A stretch of 33,927 bases of DNA, from NCBI GenBank assembly GCA_027577415.1, contig JANBQS010000115.1, forward strand, positions 1 to 33,927, in the 5' to 3' direction. Shown here in pieces: positions 1 through 9,427 of this stretch. Position 1 is the stretch's first letter; every line of letters begins with the position of its first letter. A model generated the notes under the pieces. It did not search any database. It worked only from the letters and a program-made list of their open reading frames with translations, and was not told the DNA's origin. The DNA comes from Coemansia sp. RSA 922 (Eukaryota > Kickxellomycota > Kickxellomycetes > Kickxellales > Kickxellaceae). The position numbers and the translations under genes were made by a program.

Positions 1-74
1 AGAAATCCAACTACCAGTCGGTCAAGTGGGTGCGGTACATGACCAAGGCTGGCAGCTATGAGATCCGCATCTGA
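1..74 (+). CDS. 3' end of an unidentified upstream gene (partial)
   Basis: Codons in frame from base 3 give a short tail ending in Val-Arg-Tyr-Met-Thr-Lys-Ala-Gly-Ser-Tyr-Glu-Ile-Arg-Ile, with TGA at 72-74. The composition is protein-like and the other two forward frames close inside the same stretch. Too little is present to name a family. The gene lies on the same strand as the peptidase gene that follows, whose ATG is about 180 bases downstream. Confidence 0.4.
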   Translation, partial: KSNYQSVKWVRYMTKAGSYEIRI

Positions 75-252
75 AAAGGATCGTCATGTGAGGCTCCCCC
101 GTGACCTTACTGCTGCGTCAACAACCCACGGGCTGCTTTTTCTTGCCCTACTCCTGTCCTCTCATTTCGTCTCTTCTCTACAAATTTATTTCGAAACTAT
201 TATTCACCTCTATCTATCTTTTTTTATTTTTTTGTATTACCTATTCGCCACT

Positions 253-1455
253 ATGAAATTCAGCCTTCTCGCCCTCGCCGCCCTCGGCCTAGCCATGGGC
301 CAAGCCGCTGCGTCGCCAGCTCAGCAGCACCCCTTTGTCCACCGGCCTAACGCGGTTGTTGCTCCTGTCGATATCAAGACGTCGAGCGAGTTCAAGCCAG
401 GTAGCCTATACAACTCGCAGCGTCTTATCAAGGTCAGCGAGGCAGCCAGGCCGCGGTGGATGGAGCTAGAAGACATTTTGGTACTGCGCCGTGCGGGTGT
501 CAAATTCATGGACATTACTGATGCTCAGGCCCTACACAAACCAGCTTCTTCTTTTGATGGTGAGACGCAGTACCCGTCGCGCCTGCCGACCAAGCTGGTG
601 CATGGCAAAGAGGTGGCCAAGGCCATTGAGGGGCTGACCACGCAGCTGTATGGCGATGTGCTAAGGCCGTTTACTGCGTTCCACAACCGCTACTATGACT
701 CTGAGAATGGACGCAAGTCGTCGCAGTGGCTGCAGGGCCAGATTCAGGGCCTCGTCACGGCCTCGGGAGCCAACGTCTCCGTGGCGGCCTTTCCTCATCG
801 CTTCCCGCAGTCGTCGGTCATTGCGCGCTTTGAGGGGACGGGGGCTGGCGCTGAGGAGACTGTTGTCGTGTCGGCGCACCAGGACTCGGTCAACCAGTGG
901 CTGCCCTGGTTCGGCCGTGCGAATGGCGCTGATGACGACGGCTCGGGCACAGTCACTATTCTCGAGGCCTTCCGCGTGCTGCTGAGCCGTGGCTTTGCGC
1001 CGAGCCGCTCGGTGGAGTTCCACTGGTACGCGGGCGAGGAGGGCGGTCTTTTGGGGTCGCAGGACGTTGCGTTGGCGTACAAGAAGGCTGCGCGCAAGGT
1101 CGTCGCCGACTTCCACTTTGACATGACTGGGTTCTGGAAAGGCTCTGAGGTCATTGGCCTTGTGTCTGACCATACTGACCCAGAGTCACGTGCGCTGGTC
1201 AAGAGCTTGGCTGAAACCTACACTCGTCTGAAGACCAAGGAGTTTGCTTGTGGGTACGGGTGCTCTGACCACGCTAGCTGGAATACCGCCGGCTACCGCT
1301 CGGCAATGGCCTTTGAGTCTGATGAGCTCGAGGGCAATACTAATATCCACTCGCCGCGCGACACTGTAGAAACGTTGGATTTTGACCACATGCTGGAGTT
1401 CTCAAAGCTTGCTGTGGCATTTGCCTATGAGGTTGGATACGACAGCACCAACTAG
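253..1455 (+). CDS. secreted M28 family zinc aminopeptidase
   Basis: Predicted 400-residue secreted aminopeptidase releasing N-terminal residues from peptides outside the cell, as fungal leucine aminopeptidases of family M28 do. The ATG at 253 begins a clear signal peptide (MKFSLLALAALGLAMG, then AAAS). The reading frame extends upstream to 58, but that part translates an AT-rich leader and has no signal peptide. The co-catalytic zinc site is complete: His209 in SAHQDS, Asp228 in GADDDGSG, catalytic Glu262 and ligand Glu263 in GEEGG, Asp290 in DMTG and His366 in NIHSPRD. Cys333 and Cys337 (CGYGC) match the short disulphide loop of the Lap1-type branch. A propeptide of roughly 60-100 residues probably precedes the catalytic domain. 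The gene has one exon, and a pyrimidine-rich leader lies at 175-245. Substrate preference cannot be read from sequence. Confidence 0.93.
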   Translation: MKFSLLALAALGLAMGQAAASPAQQHPFVHRPNAVVAPVDIKTSSEFKPGSLYNSQRLIKVSEAARPRWMELEDILVLRRAGVKFMDITDAQALHKPASSFDGETQYPSRLPTKLVHGKEVAKAIEGLTTQLYGDVLRPFTAFHNRYYDSENGRKSSQWLQGQIQGLVTASGANVSVAAFPHRFPQSSVIARFEGTGAGAEETVVVSAHQDSVNQWLPWFGRANGADDDGSGTVTILEAFRVLLSRGFAPSRSVEFHWYAGEEGGLLGSQDVALAYKKAARKVVADFHFDMTGFWKGSEVIGLVSDHTDPESRALVKSLAETYTRLKTKEFACGYGCSDHASWNTAGYRSAMAFESDELEGNTNIHSPRDTVETLDFDHMLEFSKLAVAFAYEVGYDSTN

Positions 1456-1638
1456 GCTGGTTCTAACTTGAAAGGAATTGAATGGAAGATTCGGCTTGGA
1501 AGCGAGACTTTTGAACTTGCTTTCCTCAAAGGAAAACTGGCATGGGTTTCAAGTTTTTTTTCTCGCTTTCTTTTCTTTCTCTCTCCTCTTCAATTTTCCC
1601 CCCTTCTGAATACACTATTTTTTTGTTGCTTGTTCTAA

Positions 1639-2445
1639 ATGGATGTCTCATATCAAGGCGACGCCTTTTGCATGGCCAAGAACTGTATTCGCAGCTCTGA
1701 CTGGCTAACCTACATGCCAAGCGGTGCAGCTGCTTTTTGCATCATTTGTGTCGTGATGCTTTTCACCTACATTGGGTCAAGAGTGAGGTGCGGAGAGAAG
1801 GAAAGTCCCTTATACAATGGCTTTGCCCTAGTACTTCTTACGCTGAGCTTGTTTATGCGTACTTGGATACAACCCAAATACAGCAATGCGACAGCCTTTT
1901 ACAGGGCTTCGATTTACTTCAACTACGCCTGTGCCATTTGGTTCTCCATGCTTAACATTGTTCCTTACGCTGCACTTAAGGGAACTGGCGTAAAGTTTCT
2001 AATCGGATTTAACAAGAAGCACGCGTCTACAAAATACTTTTTGTTTGTCCACCTAATTCTGCTAGTCATTGTTATACCTGCTGTTATCATCATGTTTAAA
2101 ACTGTTGATTCCCGTGGCGTTGACCCTTCTAGATATCTATTACAGTTTGTGATATATGTTATTATGCCATTTTCATTGATTACCATCATTTTTACTTTGG
2201 CTTCAGCGCGGATAGGTATATTCAAAAACTGGTTTAGAATTGCAGCTACGATCGCAAGAAGTTCACTGTTGCTTATGTGGGCGTCGTTTATGCTCAGCAG
2301 AATGTTTTTGTCGTTGGATAGTCCAGCACGTGACAGCGAAGTAATGTTTTACTTTTTCAATTATGTTCCGCTGCTTCTAATGAGTGTTCTTCCAAGCTCC
2401 TTGCCAGTATTCCACAGTTGCGAAGAACCTGATTCGGTTGTCTAA
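1639..2445 (+). CDS. seven-helix membrane protein, family member 1
   Basis: A 268-residue integral membrane protein with about seven hydrophobic segments (near 28-46, 60-77, 92-115, 133-153, 166-190, 204-225 and 237-258). It has two paralogues in the window, starting at 3503 and 18402. All three share an N-terminal motif Cys-x-x-Lys-Asn-Cys-Ile-x3-Asp-Trp-Leu-Thr, a central [RK]ASxxFNY and a C-terminal SRxFxxLDxxAR[DS]xE followed by an aromatic helix. The short N-terminus with two Cys probably faces outside. Topology and the Arg/Glu spacing near the end recall fungal RTA1-like proteins, but this is a weak resemblance and function is unknown. The ATG at 1639 follows a T-rich leader. It converges on the small minus-strand gene ending at 2533, with 87 bases between them. 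Confidence 0.8.
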   Translation: MDVSYQGDAFCMAKNCIRSSDWLTYMPSGAAAFCIICVVMLFTYIGSRVRCGEKESPLYNGFALVLLTLSLFMRTWIQPKYSNATAFYRASIYFNYACAIWFSMLNIVPYAALKGTGVKFLIGFNKKHASTKYFLFVHLILLVIVIPAVIIMFKTVDSRGVDPSRYLLQFVIYVIMPFSLITIIFTLASARIGIFKNWFRIAATIARSSLLLMWASFMLSRMFLSLDSPARDSEVMFYFFNYVPLLLMSVLPSSLPVFHSCEEPDSVV

Positions 2446-2532
2446 TAATTTGAATATAAGAAAATATTTTTATTATTATTTTCATAGCTTTCTTTTATTA
2501 GAATACACACAGGCTTTTTCCATGTGTTATAC

Positions 2533-2838
2533 CTACGGAGTGGCTGGTTGTGTGTAATACACAATCACATTACAGTCATCCGCGCCAAGACATGGGTTGG
2601 CCACAGGGGAAAAGATTAGTGGTTCTCCAGTATCTTCTCGCATTCCGTTTTTGTGAACTAGATCAAATTCTACTGCGTAGAATGATTGCTTGTCGATAGG
2701 TGTCTGTTGCTTTATGCGTTCCTTGATTTCCTGAGGAGTACAAATGGGTGGAATTTTAATAGCGAATGGTTTCTGATACAATCCATTAATCTTGTGTAAA
2801 ACATACACAGGAATGGTAGCCTCATTGGTGTTGGTCAT
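2533..2838 (-). CDS. small orphan protein, 101 residues
   Basis: The ATG at 2838 gives MTNTNEATIPVYVLHKINGL, a soluble 101-residue protein with no signal peptide or membrane segment. The frame extends upstream to 2949, but that part is Phe/Arg-rich and looks like translated leader. The pattern of short strands with a central helix (PQEIKERIKQQ) could be a ubiquitin-like fold of the kind found in header domains; this is speculative. No family was recognised. It is divergently arranged with the membrane-protein gene at 3503, sharing a 664-base intergenic region that holds a repeated motif. Confidence 0.6.
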   Translation of the reverse strand: MTNTNEATIPVYVLHKINGLYQKPFAIKIPPICTPQEIKERIKQQTPIDKQSFYAVEFDLVHKNGMREDTGEPLIFSPVANPCLGADDCNVIVYYTQPATP

Positions 2839-2978
2839 TTTGACAAAAAAGGGATAGAATGGAGAAAAAAATGTGTGGTAGAGAAAAAAAATAGGCAACA
2901 AAAAAAATGTTCTTCTCGTCCTTCTCCCTTTTATTGACAGCAAGTACACAAGCCCTAGTTGCCTGACTGAAGAGGGCT

Positions 2979-3158
2979 CACGTTGCTTGCATTGACTGGA
3001 GGCTCTATCCTGTGCTTGACTGAAAGCAAAGAAAGAACACTGTTTTTTTTAGCAATCGACTTAATGCAGAAAATGCACATGCCAGATTGTTTTGCCAACT
3101 ACAAGGCCACGTTGCTTGTGCACTGACTGGGGAACTATATCACGTGCTTGACTGAGAG
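2979..3158. repeat. two degenerate direct repeats in a divergent promoter
   Basis: Units at about 2979-3027 and 3108-3158 share CACGTTGCTTG, TGACTGG and GTGCTTGACTGA in the same order and spacing, with a few substitutions. They sit between the divergent genes starting at 2838 (minus) and 3503 (plus). This may be a duplicated regulatory segment, but could be a neutral local duplication. Confidence 0.5.
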
Positions 3159-3502
3159 CTACATACTGCGCTTCGAAGTAAAAGATGCAAATCAACAATG
3201 TTGCTTCAAAAAGGCAGACAGCTGATGCTTTGTGCTTTTGCTGGGAAGAAAAAAACTAGAAAGAAAAAGGAGGGGGAGCGCCTTTGGCTGAATGCATGTT
3301 TGTTGGACTTGCTTAAAAGAAAGTACATGTTTCTTTTTAAGCGAGTGCGAGCCAGCCCATTCCAACAAACACTGTGCCATATAGTGCCGACTCTTTCTTC
3401 TTCCTCACTCGCCCTCTTCTTGCTATACACTACTTTTTTTTGACATTTACTTTTTTTGTTTTATAGTCTCTCTGCACTTTTTATCACTTGACGCACCTTA
3501 TC

Positions 3503-4333
3503 ATGAGTACTGACAGTATATACTGCTTGGCAAAGAACTGTATCCAAAGCCCCGACTGGCTAACTTACACGCCAAGTCCTGCAGTCGGATGGGCTGTGGG
3601 CGGAATTGCTGTGCTTATAGCAGCCATGTCTATCATTCCAACATTTTATAAGGGAGAGGTGCGACTGGCTCATGGCACTGACGCATTCTACCTCTTGGCA
3701 CTATCTCTGTTTTTGCGCTCAGTACTAAACTATAAAGTTGTCAATACAGCTGCCGCATACAAGGCTTCGCTATTCTTCAACTACTATACGGCTATATGTC
3801 TCCACGAACAAGTAGTTTCATCAATATTCAGGTACACCATCAAGCTCAACTGGCGGATAAGTGGACTCGCGGAGCAGTTTAAAATACCGTTTTCAGCAGT
3901 TCACCTCATTCAATTTGTCATGATGATTCCAGCAGTGGCTGTCATGTTTGACGTCGTTAATGCCAATGGTGTGGATCCTAGCGTATACCTTATCAGGACT
4001 GTAGTGTTTTCTACTATGGTCATGTCATTGGTTGTTATTGTAAAGGCCTTGGCAATCGATATTAGAAAACAAAACTGCAACCTTCGGGCGCTCCTGGTAT
4101 CTGTACTGCCACGGAATCTTCTGTTTATCATGTGGGGTTGCTATATGGCTAGCAGGACATTTTTGCCACTGGACAGCGTTGCTCGGGACAGTGAGGTGGC
4201 GTTTTATATGCTAAATGTTTTCCTCCTAATCCTTGCTGGCGTTGCCCACGAGTCTGTGTCTGGACTGGTTGTTTTTGAACCAGAGCAAGACGACTCTACA
4301 TTTAAGGTTATCCGCGTGTACAAGAATAGCTAA
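3503..4333 (+). CDS. seven-helix membrane protein, family member 2
   Basis: A 276-residue paralogue of the protein encoded at 1639. It starts MSTDSIYCLAKNCIQSPDWL, so the Cys-x-x-Lys-Asn-Cys-Ile...Asp-Trp-Leu-Thr signature is intact. The frame is open to TTG at 3488, but the ATG at 3503 is the first Met and matches the paralogue's start distance. Seven hydrophobic segments are visible. MIPAVAVMF followed by GVDPSVYL aligns with VIPAVIIMF and GVDPSRYL of the first copy, and the C-terminal SRTFLPLDSVARDSEV block is conserved. It ends with a short charged tail (FEPEQDDS). The two copies lie 1.1 kb apart on the same strand with a small minus-strand gene between them. Function is unknown. Confidence 0.8.
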   Translation: MSTDSIYCLAKNCIQSPDWLTYTPSPAVGWAVGGIAVLIAAMSIIPTFYKGEVRLAHGTDAFYLLALSLFLRSVLNYKVVNTAAAYKASLFFNYYTAICLHEQVVSSIFRYTIKLNWRISGLAEQFKIPFSAVHLIQFVMMIPAVAVMFDVVNANGVDPSVYLIRTVVFSTMVMSLVVIVKALAIDIRKQNCNLRALLVSVLPRNLLFIMWGCYMASRTFLPLDSVARDSEVAFYMLNVFLLILAGVAHESVSGLVVFEPEQDDSTFKVIRVYKNS

Positions 4334-4345
4334 GCAGAGAATATA

Positions 4346-4557
4346 TTTGATAGGTTAGCTAGACTCTAACGAGCAAGTGGGTTGTGCCCTTTTCAGGTCT
4401 GAAAATCTATTTAGTTTTAAAGGAATTTTTAAAATAAAACAAGGTGCCGCCTCTCTTTCCTTACTCCTGGTTAGCCTGACCGTAGCTCTGGCCGCTTGCA
4501 GGGTCGGTGGGCGGGCACCCACTGCTCGTTAGCAAGTGTATAACCTAAGCTATCAAA
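4346..4557 (+). mobile_element. MITE-like non-autonomous element, copy A
   Basis: A 212-base segment bounded by imperfect inverted repeats: TTTGATAGGTTAG at the left, and TATCAAA at the right whose reverse complement begins TTTGATAGCTTAG. Subterminal blocks AACGAGCAAGTGGG and CCCACTGCTCGTTAGC also mirror each other. It has no coding capacity. A diverged copy lies inverted at 12173-12378 and a terminal fragment at 19848-19882. The Fanzor remnant starts about 50 bases beyond its right end. Confidence 0.7.
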
Positions 4558-4603
4558 CAGTTTTTACGCGTGTATTTAAGGCTAAAATAAATAATAACAA
4601 TAA

Positions 4604-5385
4604 ATTAGGGATATTCTCAGCGACTTTTACTCAAATACGATTACCACCCACACTGAGTCCACGCACCAAGTCCACTCTGATGATGACTACGAGCCCTGCA
4701 ACTACCCATTCTACCGCAAGCTACGTCTTTCCGCGTACATCAACCAGCAGCAGGCAGACGCGCGTTTGAAGCGCAACATGATCCGAAAGTTTGGCAGGCG
4801 ACTGGCCATGGTCTGCGGCAATTGGTCTGCATCAATGGCTTGCTTCCATGCACCTATTCGGGGTCGCGGCTGGCGCAAAAGTTCAAGAAATTCGGCTTTC
4901 CGACGTACCTGTTTGACGAGTTCTGTACGTCCAAGACCTGTCCCGGATGCGATGGCGACCTCCACAAGCGCAAGGTAATTGACAACACCCGGCCTTATCG
5001 GCGTTGGCAAAGACGTCTTACGTTCTGTCACGGCCAGCTTCAGTGTTCAAACTGTCTCGTCAAGCAGCTCGATGATGAACGTAATGTCGTCTACAAGCCT
5101 CGCCTGTATAATCGCAACCTGGCTGCCACTCTGAACTTCCGGCGCATCATCCAGTACTTTATTAGAAAGGGTGACATTCCTCCAGTGTTCAAGCGCCCTA
5201 CTCGTGTGGTTGCTGCTATGCCGACGCCTATGTCTGCAGATGCCAGAGGCCGCGGTGCTGCTAGGGCTGCTGTGGCTGTTACTGCGGCACCTGAGCATAC
5301 TTTTTCGATGACGTTGCGTTCTGCTCATAGGAGTGACTTGGCTTCTGATGTGCAGCCTTTGTCCAAGCGTCCTCGTCGTGGTTAA
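4604..5385 (+). pseudogene. truncated, frameshifted Fanzor (eukaryotic TnpB-like nuclease)
   Basis: C-terminal half of a Fanzor protein, the eukaryotic relative of transposon-encoded TnpB, an RNA-guided RuvC-type nuclease. The first frame (4604 to about 4870) carries FYRKLRLSAYINQQQADARL and then GNWSAS and HAPIRGRG, matching the Fanzor Gly-Asn-Trp-Ser-Ala block. A frameshift near 4850-4880 moves the match to the next frame, which continues FGFPTYLFDEF, CTSKTCPGCDG, a second zinc pair LQCSNC, and NRNLAATLNFR. The last block is the RuvC-III region, normally Asn-Arg-Asp-Leu-Ala-Ala; here AAC (Asn) replaces the catalytic Asp. The tail ends in basic SKRPRRG, a likely nuclear localisation signal. 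The N-terminal half and RuvC-I are missing. An acceptor-like ATTCTCAG at 4613-4620 may mark a lost intron. The copy is dead as a nuclease. Confidence 0.75.
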
Positions 5386-5480
5386 CCCTGAACCACCGCC
5401 ACCACCAACTACTATATAATCTATCCGACGAGTTATCGCTTCGTTGACACGCCCACTCGGGCAAGATGACTTGATTAAAC
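5386..5480 (+). ncRNA. candidate 3' end of a Fanzor guide RNA
   Basis: The stretch just past the Fanzor stop is conserved in the inverted fragment at 19575-19660. It holds two hairpins: CGACGA (5426-5431) with TCGTTG (5441-5446) around a 9-base loop, and GCCC (5451-5454) with GGGC (5459-5462) around ACTC. In the second copy the first stem changes an A-T pair to a G-T pair and the second loop loses one base, so both stems survive. Guide RNAs of TnpB and Fanzor overlap the gene's 3' end and run to the element's right border, which here appears near 5470-5480. Expression is not shown. Confidence 0.4.
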
Positions 5481-5781
5481 CCTCTTTGGCGTTTATTCAT
5501 TTTCAGAATTGAATTTCCCCAGTAACGTCTCTGGGAATGATTAAATTTTCCAAATTTTGCACAGTTCACTTGACCTCAATAGAGTCAAATGATGCGCGTG
5601 CGACATGCATGGTTGACATCCCAATAGTAAGTGTCAAGCATGTCACTTGGTCACACTGAGGGGGGGTTGTTTCAAATTTTTCACAAACAGCTTTTTCTCG
5701 AGAATAGAAAATGAGCTCGGCACATTTTTCTCATCCGCATACTTCATGTTTATCTTTTTTAATGTTCACTATTTACTTAAA

Positions 5782-7392
5782 ATGAGGCATATCAGCGACC
5801 TTCCCAACAAAGTCCTAGAGCTGATATTGTTCAAGGCAGCAGCTACTCCCTCCTCTAGACTACATGAGTGGAAGTACAAGCTACCGCTACTAGCCGTCTG
5901 CCGGGTATGGACAAAGCTGGTGATCGGCGCCGTGTTTAACCATGTGTACGTCGAGTTTGCTACCGCGCTACGCTATCATTTAGACACCCACCTCTTATGG
6001 ACTTCCAATGCCGACCTGTTTATCTCGCGCGGGTGTATGCTGATGGCTAGACGACTAACGATTGAGTGGGAGGAAATGGTTACTCCTGCCTGCCTACAGC
6101 GCATTGTGCTGGATATCCTTAATCTGGATCGCGTGGACTGGCAACACATCAACTCGCTGACTTTTACCAGTTCCCTCTGGACATTCAATCGCTTTGTTGA
6201 ACCCGTTTCTCAAGACAAACGGGCTGTCACAGATATTGCGCGTACCGTACAGTACTTTGCTCAAAACCTGCGTAATATCGTCGACTTGAATTGGTATGAT
6301 TTGAGGCGTGGATCCACGGGGAGATATCTATACACCCAGCTTATTACGTATTACGGCCATCAGCTGCAGGTTCTAAAAGCACAAGGGTCCACTCCGTTGC
6401 CCATTTCTTGCTTTTCAAGAAGAATGAGGGTGCTGGATCTTACCCTAGACTCCTCGGCGACTCGTGTACTTCCAAGTATCTGCGGCGAGACTCTCGTGGC
6501 GTTGAGGCTAGAAGATGTTCCGCACAATTTCGCCTGGCACCACTTTTGCTACGAAAAGTTTACCCGACCTATTTCTTTTAACCGACTGACCATTCTCTAC
6601 ATTGGATTCGAGGGCAGGGGTAAGGCTCTTACTGAGGGCGAGATAGAGGACAAGACCGGCTTGGGGGCACACAACTGCGACAAACTCAGCTTTCCCATGC
6701 TAAAGCAGCTGTCCATTGCGAATTGTACTCCTGACTGCGACCTTTTGTATGCCGATATCCCGTTCCGCGAGCTAGAGAAGGTGCATCTGTCGGGGCCTAT
6801 TTTCTGCATCTGCCACTGCAGTCGACTAAAGCTTACTTGCGTTGGGCACTTGGATGTCAATATCACTCCATCCGACTCGGGTGACACTGCGGACATCTAC
6901 AGAGTCACTAACCACCTTTTCACTGACATATGCATTGGTCGAACGGCGTCTCTACGCATCATTATTGACTGGTTTATTCTGGATCCAGAACTCATGCGAT
7001 GGGTCAACCTCACCACACTTGACATTGGGAAGGTACGCTATACTACAATCTGCAGGGCAATAGGTCAGTTGCCAAAGCTTCGTCAGTTGACCATAAACCG
7101 TCTGGAGTTCAGTGACATGGCTACACACAACTCTACTGTAGACTTGCCGCTATTTACTAGTGCAGATCCGATGCTGATATGGGGCGAGAAACTGGCTACC
7201 CTTCTTGTGCGCAATTTCAACAAGTCCTATCCTTTAATGGATTGTGTCGGCGGAATCCAAGCTCTTATTCTGCATGCGGGTGCCATCAAGGAATTGGTTG
7301 TGCCAAGACTGGCCAATCAACATATGTTCACATTTATCGACATGTTCAAGGATAAACACCCTCATCTAGCTAACCTGACAGTACACAGATAA
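5782..7392 (+). CDS. F-box/LRR-like protein
   Basis: A 536-residue single-exon protein. The ATG at 5782 gives MRHISDLPNKVLELILFKAA, an F-box-like opening (DLPxxVLxxIL), followed by LLAVCRVWTKLVI, the usual Cys-Arg-x-Trp helix of F-boxes. The rest is a string of irregular leucine-rich strands (for example MRVLDLTLDS, LKQLSIANC, LRQLTINRLEF), consistent with a degenerate LRR substrate-binding region. Members of this kind serve as substrate receptors in SCF ubiquitin ligases; that role is inferred. The frame is open upstream to 5647, but that part is leader-like. It shares its architecture with the broken gene at 9428-11114 on the same strand. Confidence 0.7.
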   Translation: MRHISDLPNKVLELILFKAAATPSSRLHEWKYKLPLLAVCRVWTKLVIGAVFNHVYVEFATALRYHLDTHLLWTSNADLFISRGCMLMARRLTIEWEEMVTPACLQRIVLDILNLDRVDWQHINSLTFTSSLWTFNRFVEPVSQDKRAVTDIARTVQYFAQNLRNIVDLNWYDLRRGSTGRYLYTQLITYYGHQLQVLKAQGSTPLPISCFSRRMRVLDLTLDSSATRVLPSICGETLVALRLEDVPHNFAWHHFCYEKFTRPISFNRLTILYIGFEGRGKALTEGEIEDKTGLGAHNCDKLSFPMLKQLSIANCTPDCDLLYADIPFRELEKVHLSGPIFCICHCSRLKLTCVGHLDVNITPSDSGDTADIYRVTNHLFTDICIGRTASLRIIIDWFILDPELMRWVNLTTLDIGKVRYTTICRAIGQLPKLRQLTINRLEFSDMATHNSTVDLPLFTSADPMLIWGEKLATLLVRNFNKSYPLMDCVGGIQALILHAGAIKELVVPRLANQHMFTFIDMFKDKHPHLANLTVHR

Positions 7393-7947
7393 TAACCCGG
7401 TACCAGTACAAATATTATCAATCAGGCATATAGCTGCCAGCCTTTAAAGACACCTTAAACAGATGTCCAACATGCCCACTTTTCGAAGCATGTTTGCATA
7501 AGAGAAATTCGGGCGTTAGCGCTCATTTTTGATAATAAAATTAAAGATGGCATTTATGTCAATCCTCATTGACTGAGACCTCCTTCAAACCCTTACAAAC
7601 ATAGGTGATTGGTATCACAGCTATCCGAGACATTGGGGGACTTTACAATATTTATACCTCTCATTAGGGCCTGCAAATATGCATTCAATGATTGCCATCT
7701 TATAAATGTACATCCCCATTGATATAATGCTCTCGTCGTATCTATCTGATAGATTTATAGCTAAAAATATTATAGTTTTGCATCAAGGCAATGTTAAGAC
7801 TCGATGGTCAGTCTACGTTTTCTCATAAAACGTTGGGTATGTCCTACAAGTTGGCACCACTTCCATATATTTTCCAACATTCACTAAGGAACAACATAAT
7901 TTTTGGCCATGCACGGTAGCTCTGATTTAAAAGAAGTCACGTGTAAC
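7393..7947. other. AT-rich intergenic stretch, nothing recognised
   Basis: No open frame of useful length, inverted repeat or recognisable element was seen. It separates the F-box gene from the degraded minus-strand fragments that follow. Confidence 0.5.
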
Positions 7948-8703
7948 TTATGTGGAGAGAAATACGGCGTAAAAGAAAGCATTTTTAGTCATATAAACAT
8001 CTGCATTCCCTATTTGATGAAAATACGTGTCATTAAATAGCTCGCTTTTATGACAAACAAGTACAGCTTGATACTTTCCTATTCGTATTGGTAGCCTTTG
8101 AAAATATGGCAGGTTGGAATAAATATATTTATCCTCCACGAATGGCTTGCGATAAACGATGTCCGTATTGTCAAAATTGGGGCAAGCCAGAGCTAGTAGC
8201 AGCATACTTCTCATAACTCCGCACAGATCACCCAAATGTAAGGATTCCAAAATGACAGCACTGGAGCCATTTGCTCATTGGGGCGTAGGTCGAGCGTACA
8301 TAATCGGGAGTGATTGACTGCAAGAGGCGGGTTAGAAGCTGAAATGGTGAAAAGGTACGCATTTTCAGGACAGTTTTAGAGATGCAAAAAGAAATAATAA
8401 TAATAATAATAATAGGTGAATAGGAAGAAGAGAAGGGTTGTTGGCTCTATCGTCTTTCAGTATTCCCTTGCTGTGGAGCACAATACCATTGCTTGCGTCA
8501 TAAATCAATCAAGAATGACAGATTAAAGAGCCACATTTACTAATTGCTTTAGAGGCGATTCGTTGAACATGGCTAAAAGTCAGCTCCCGTGAATAAACCG
8601 ATTTTTGTATTGGCCAAAGTGCACTGGCTTTATTGTGTCCTTCTACAACAGCTCTCAAATAAGTATAGATGCGTTGCCACTGTAGAGGCAACAGACTATC
8701 CAT
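7948..8703 (-). pseudogene. degraded F-box/LRR-family gene
   Basis: Two minus-strand open pieces in the order expected for a broken copy. The N-terminal piece starts with ATG at 8703 (MDSLLPLQWQRIYTYLRAVV) and resembles the opening of the neighbouring family (LPLxxxQxIxxYL). The C-terminal piece (7948-8250) contains MRSMLLLALACPNFDNTDIV, similar to TCMLLLALAYPDYTYIGIL near the end of the gene at 9428-11114. The middle is missing or scrambled. It lies divergent to the related gene, which suggests a local inverted duplication that decayed. Confidence 0.4.
8393..8414 (+). repeat. AAT microsatellite
   Basis: About seven tandem copies of the trinucleotide AAT, between the two pieces of the degraded F-box-family copy. 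Confidence 0.9.
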
Positions 8704-9427
8704 GCTTTCGTCTGAATGACCGTAATAAATTTTCTGGCATATTTGACATTTTTGGCTAAATGCAACTCTCCATAGCCCCAGCTCTATAACTAAAGCCTGT
8801 TAGCCTCGCCTTCCTTGTTAACACTACAGCAACATATTTCCTATTGAGCTATTCCCTGACCTACTTCCAAACTCACAAGTAATCCTACTCTGGCATATAT
8901 GAGCTGCTTTACTGACACTGAGCGCCATTATATGGGTCTGTAACATGCTCAACAATGGAAGCTCACGAGTATGGTCTGCAGTTTTTTGGGTCTACATTTG
9001 TCCAGATCAAGAAGATCCAAATATAGCTGGTAGTTGGTGTAGCCAATATCATAAGGGAAATAGTTCGAAACACATGGCCGATATTTTCTTGGCCGACTCT
9101 ATTTGTCACGCAGAATTAGTCAAGATCACTGGATCGGCGGTTTGGACAAGGGTCTGCGGCTTAGCCGCAGTAGAACGTTGTTATTTAAAAAGAGTTTATT
9201 GTTGTTTACAAAATAGAACGCTTTATCTTCTCTTTTATTTATTGAATTACATTTTAGTATCACACTATTGGCAAAATTTGCGGACACATGCAACATGCAC
9301 AGGATGCATTGCTGATGGTGTCACGGATACCTGCAATACATACATGGTGTCATCAAGCGACATTCTATTCTTTGGCTTTCATTCCTATGCTTTTTCATTT
9401 CCCTTATTTTTTTTTATCATATTGGCG

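Noticed and set aside
58..252. N-terminal extension of the M28 peptidase
   Set aside because: It translates an AT/pyrimidine-rich leader, while the internal ATG at 253 starts a classic signal peptide.
8945..9427. 161-codon extension ahead of the F-box-like gene
   Set aside because: It has low-complexity, Cys/aromatic-rich translation with no resemblance to the family, whose start motif is at 9428.
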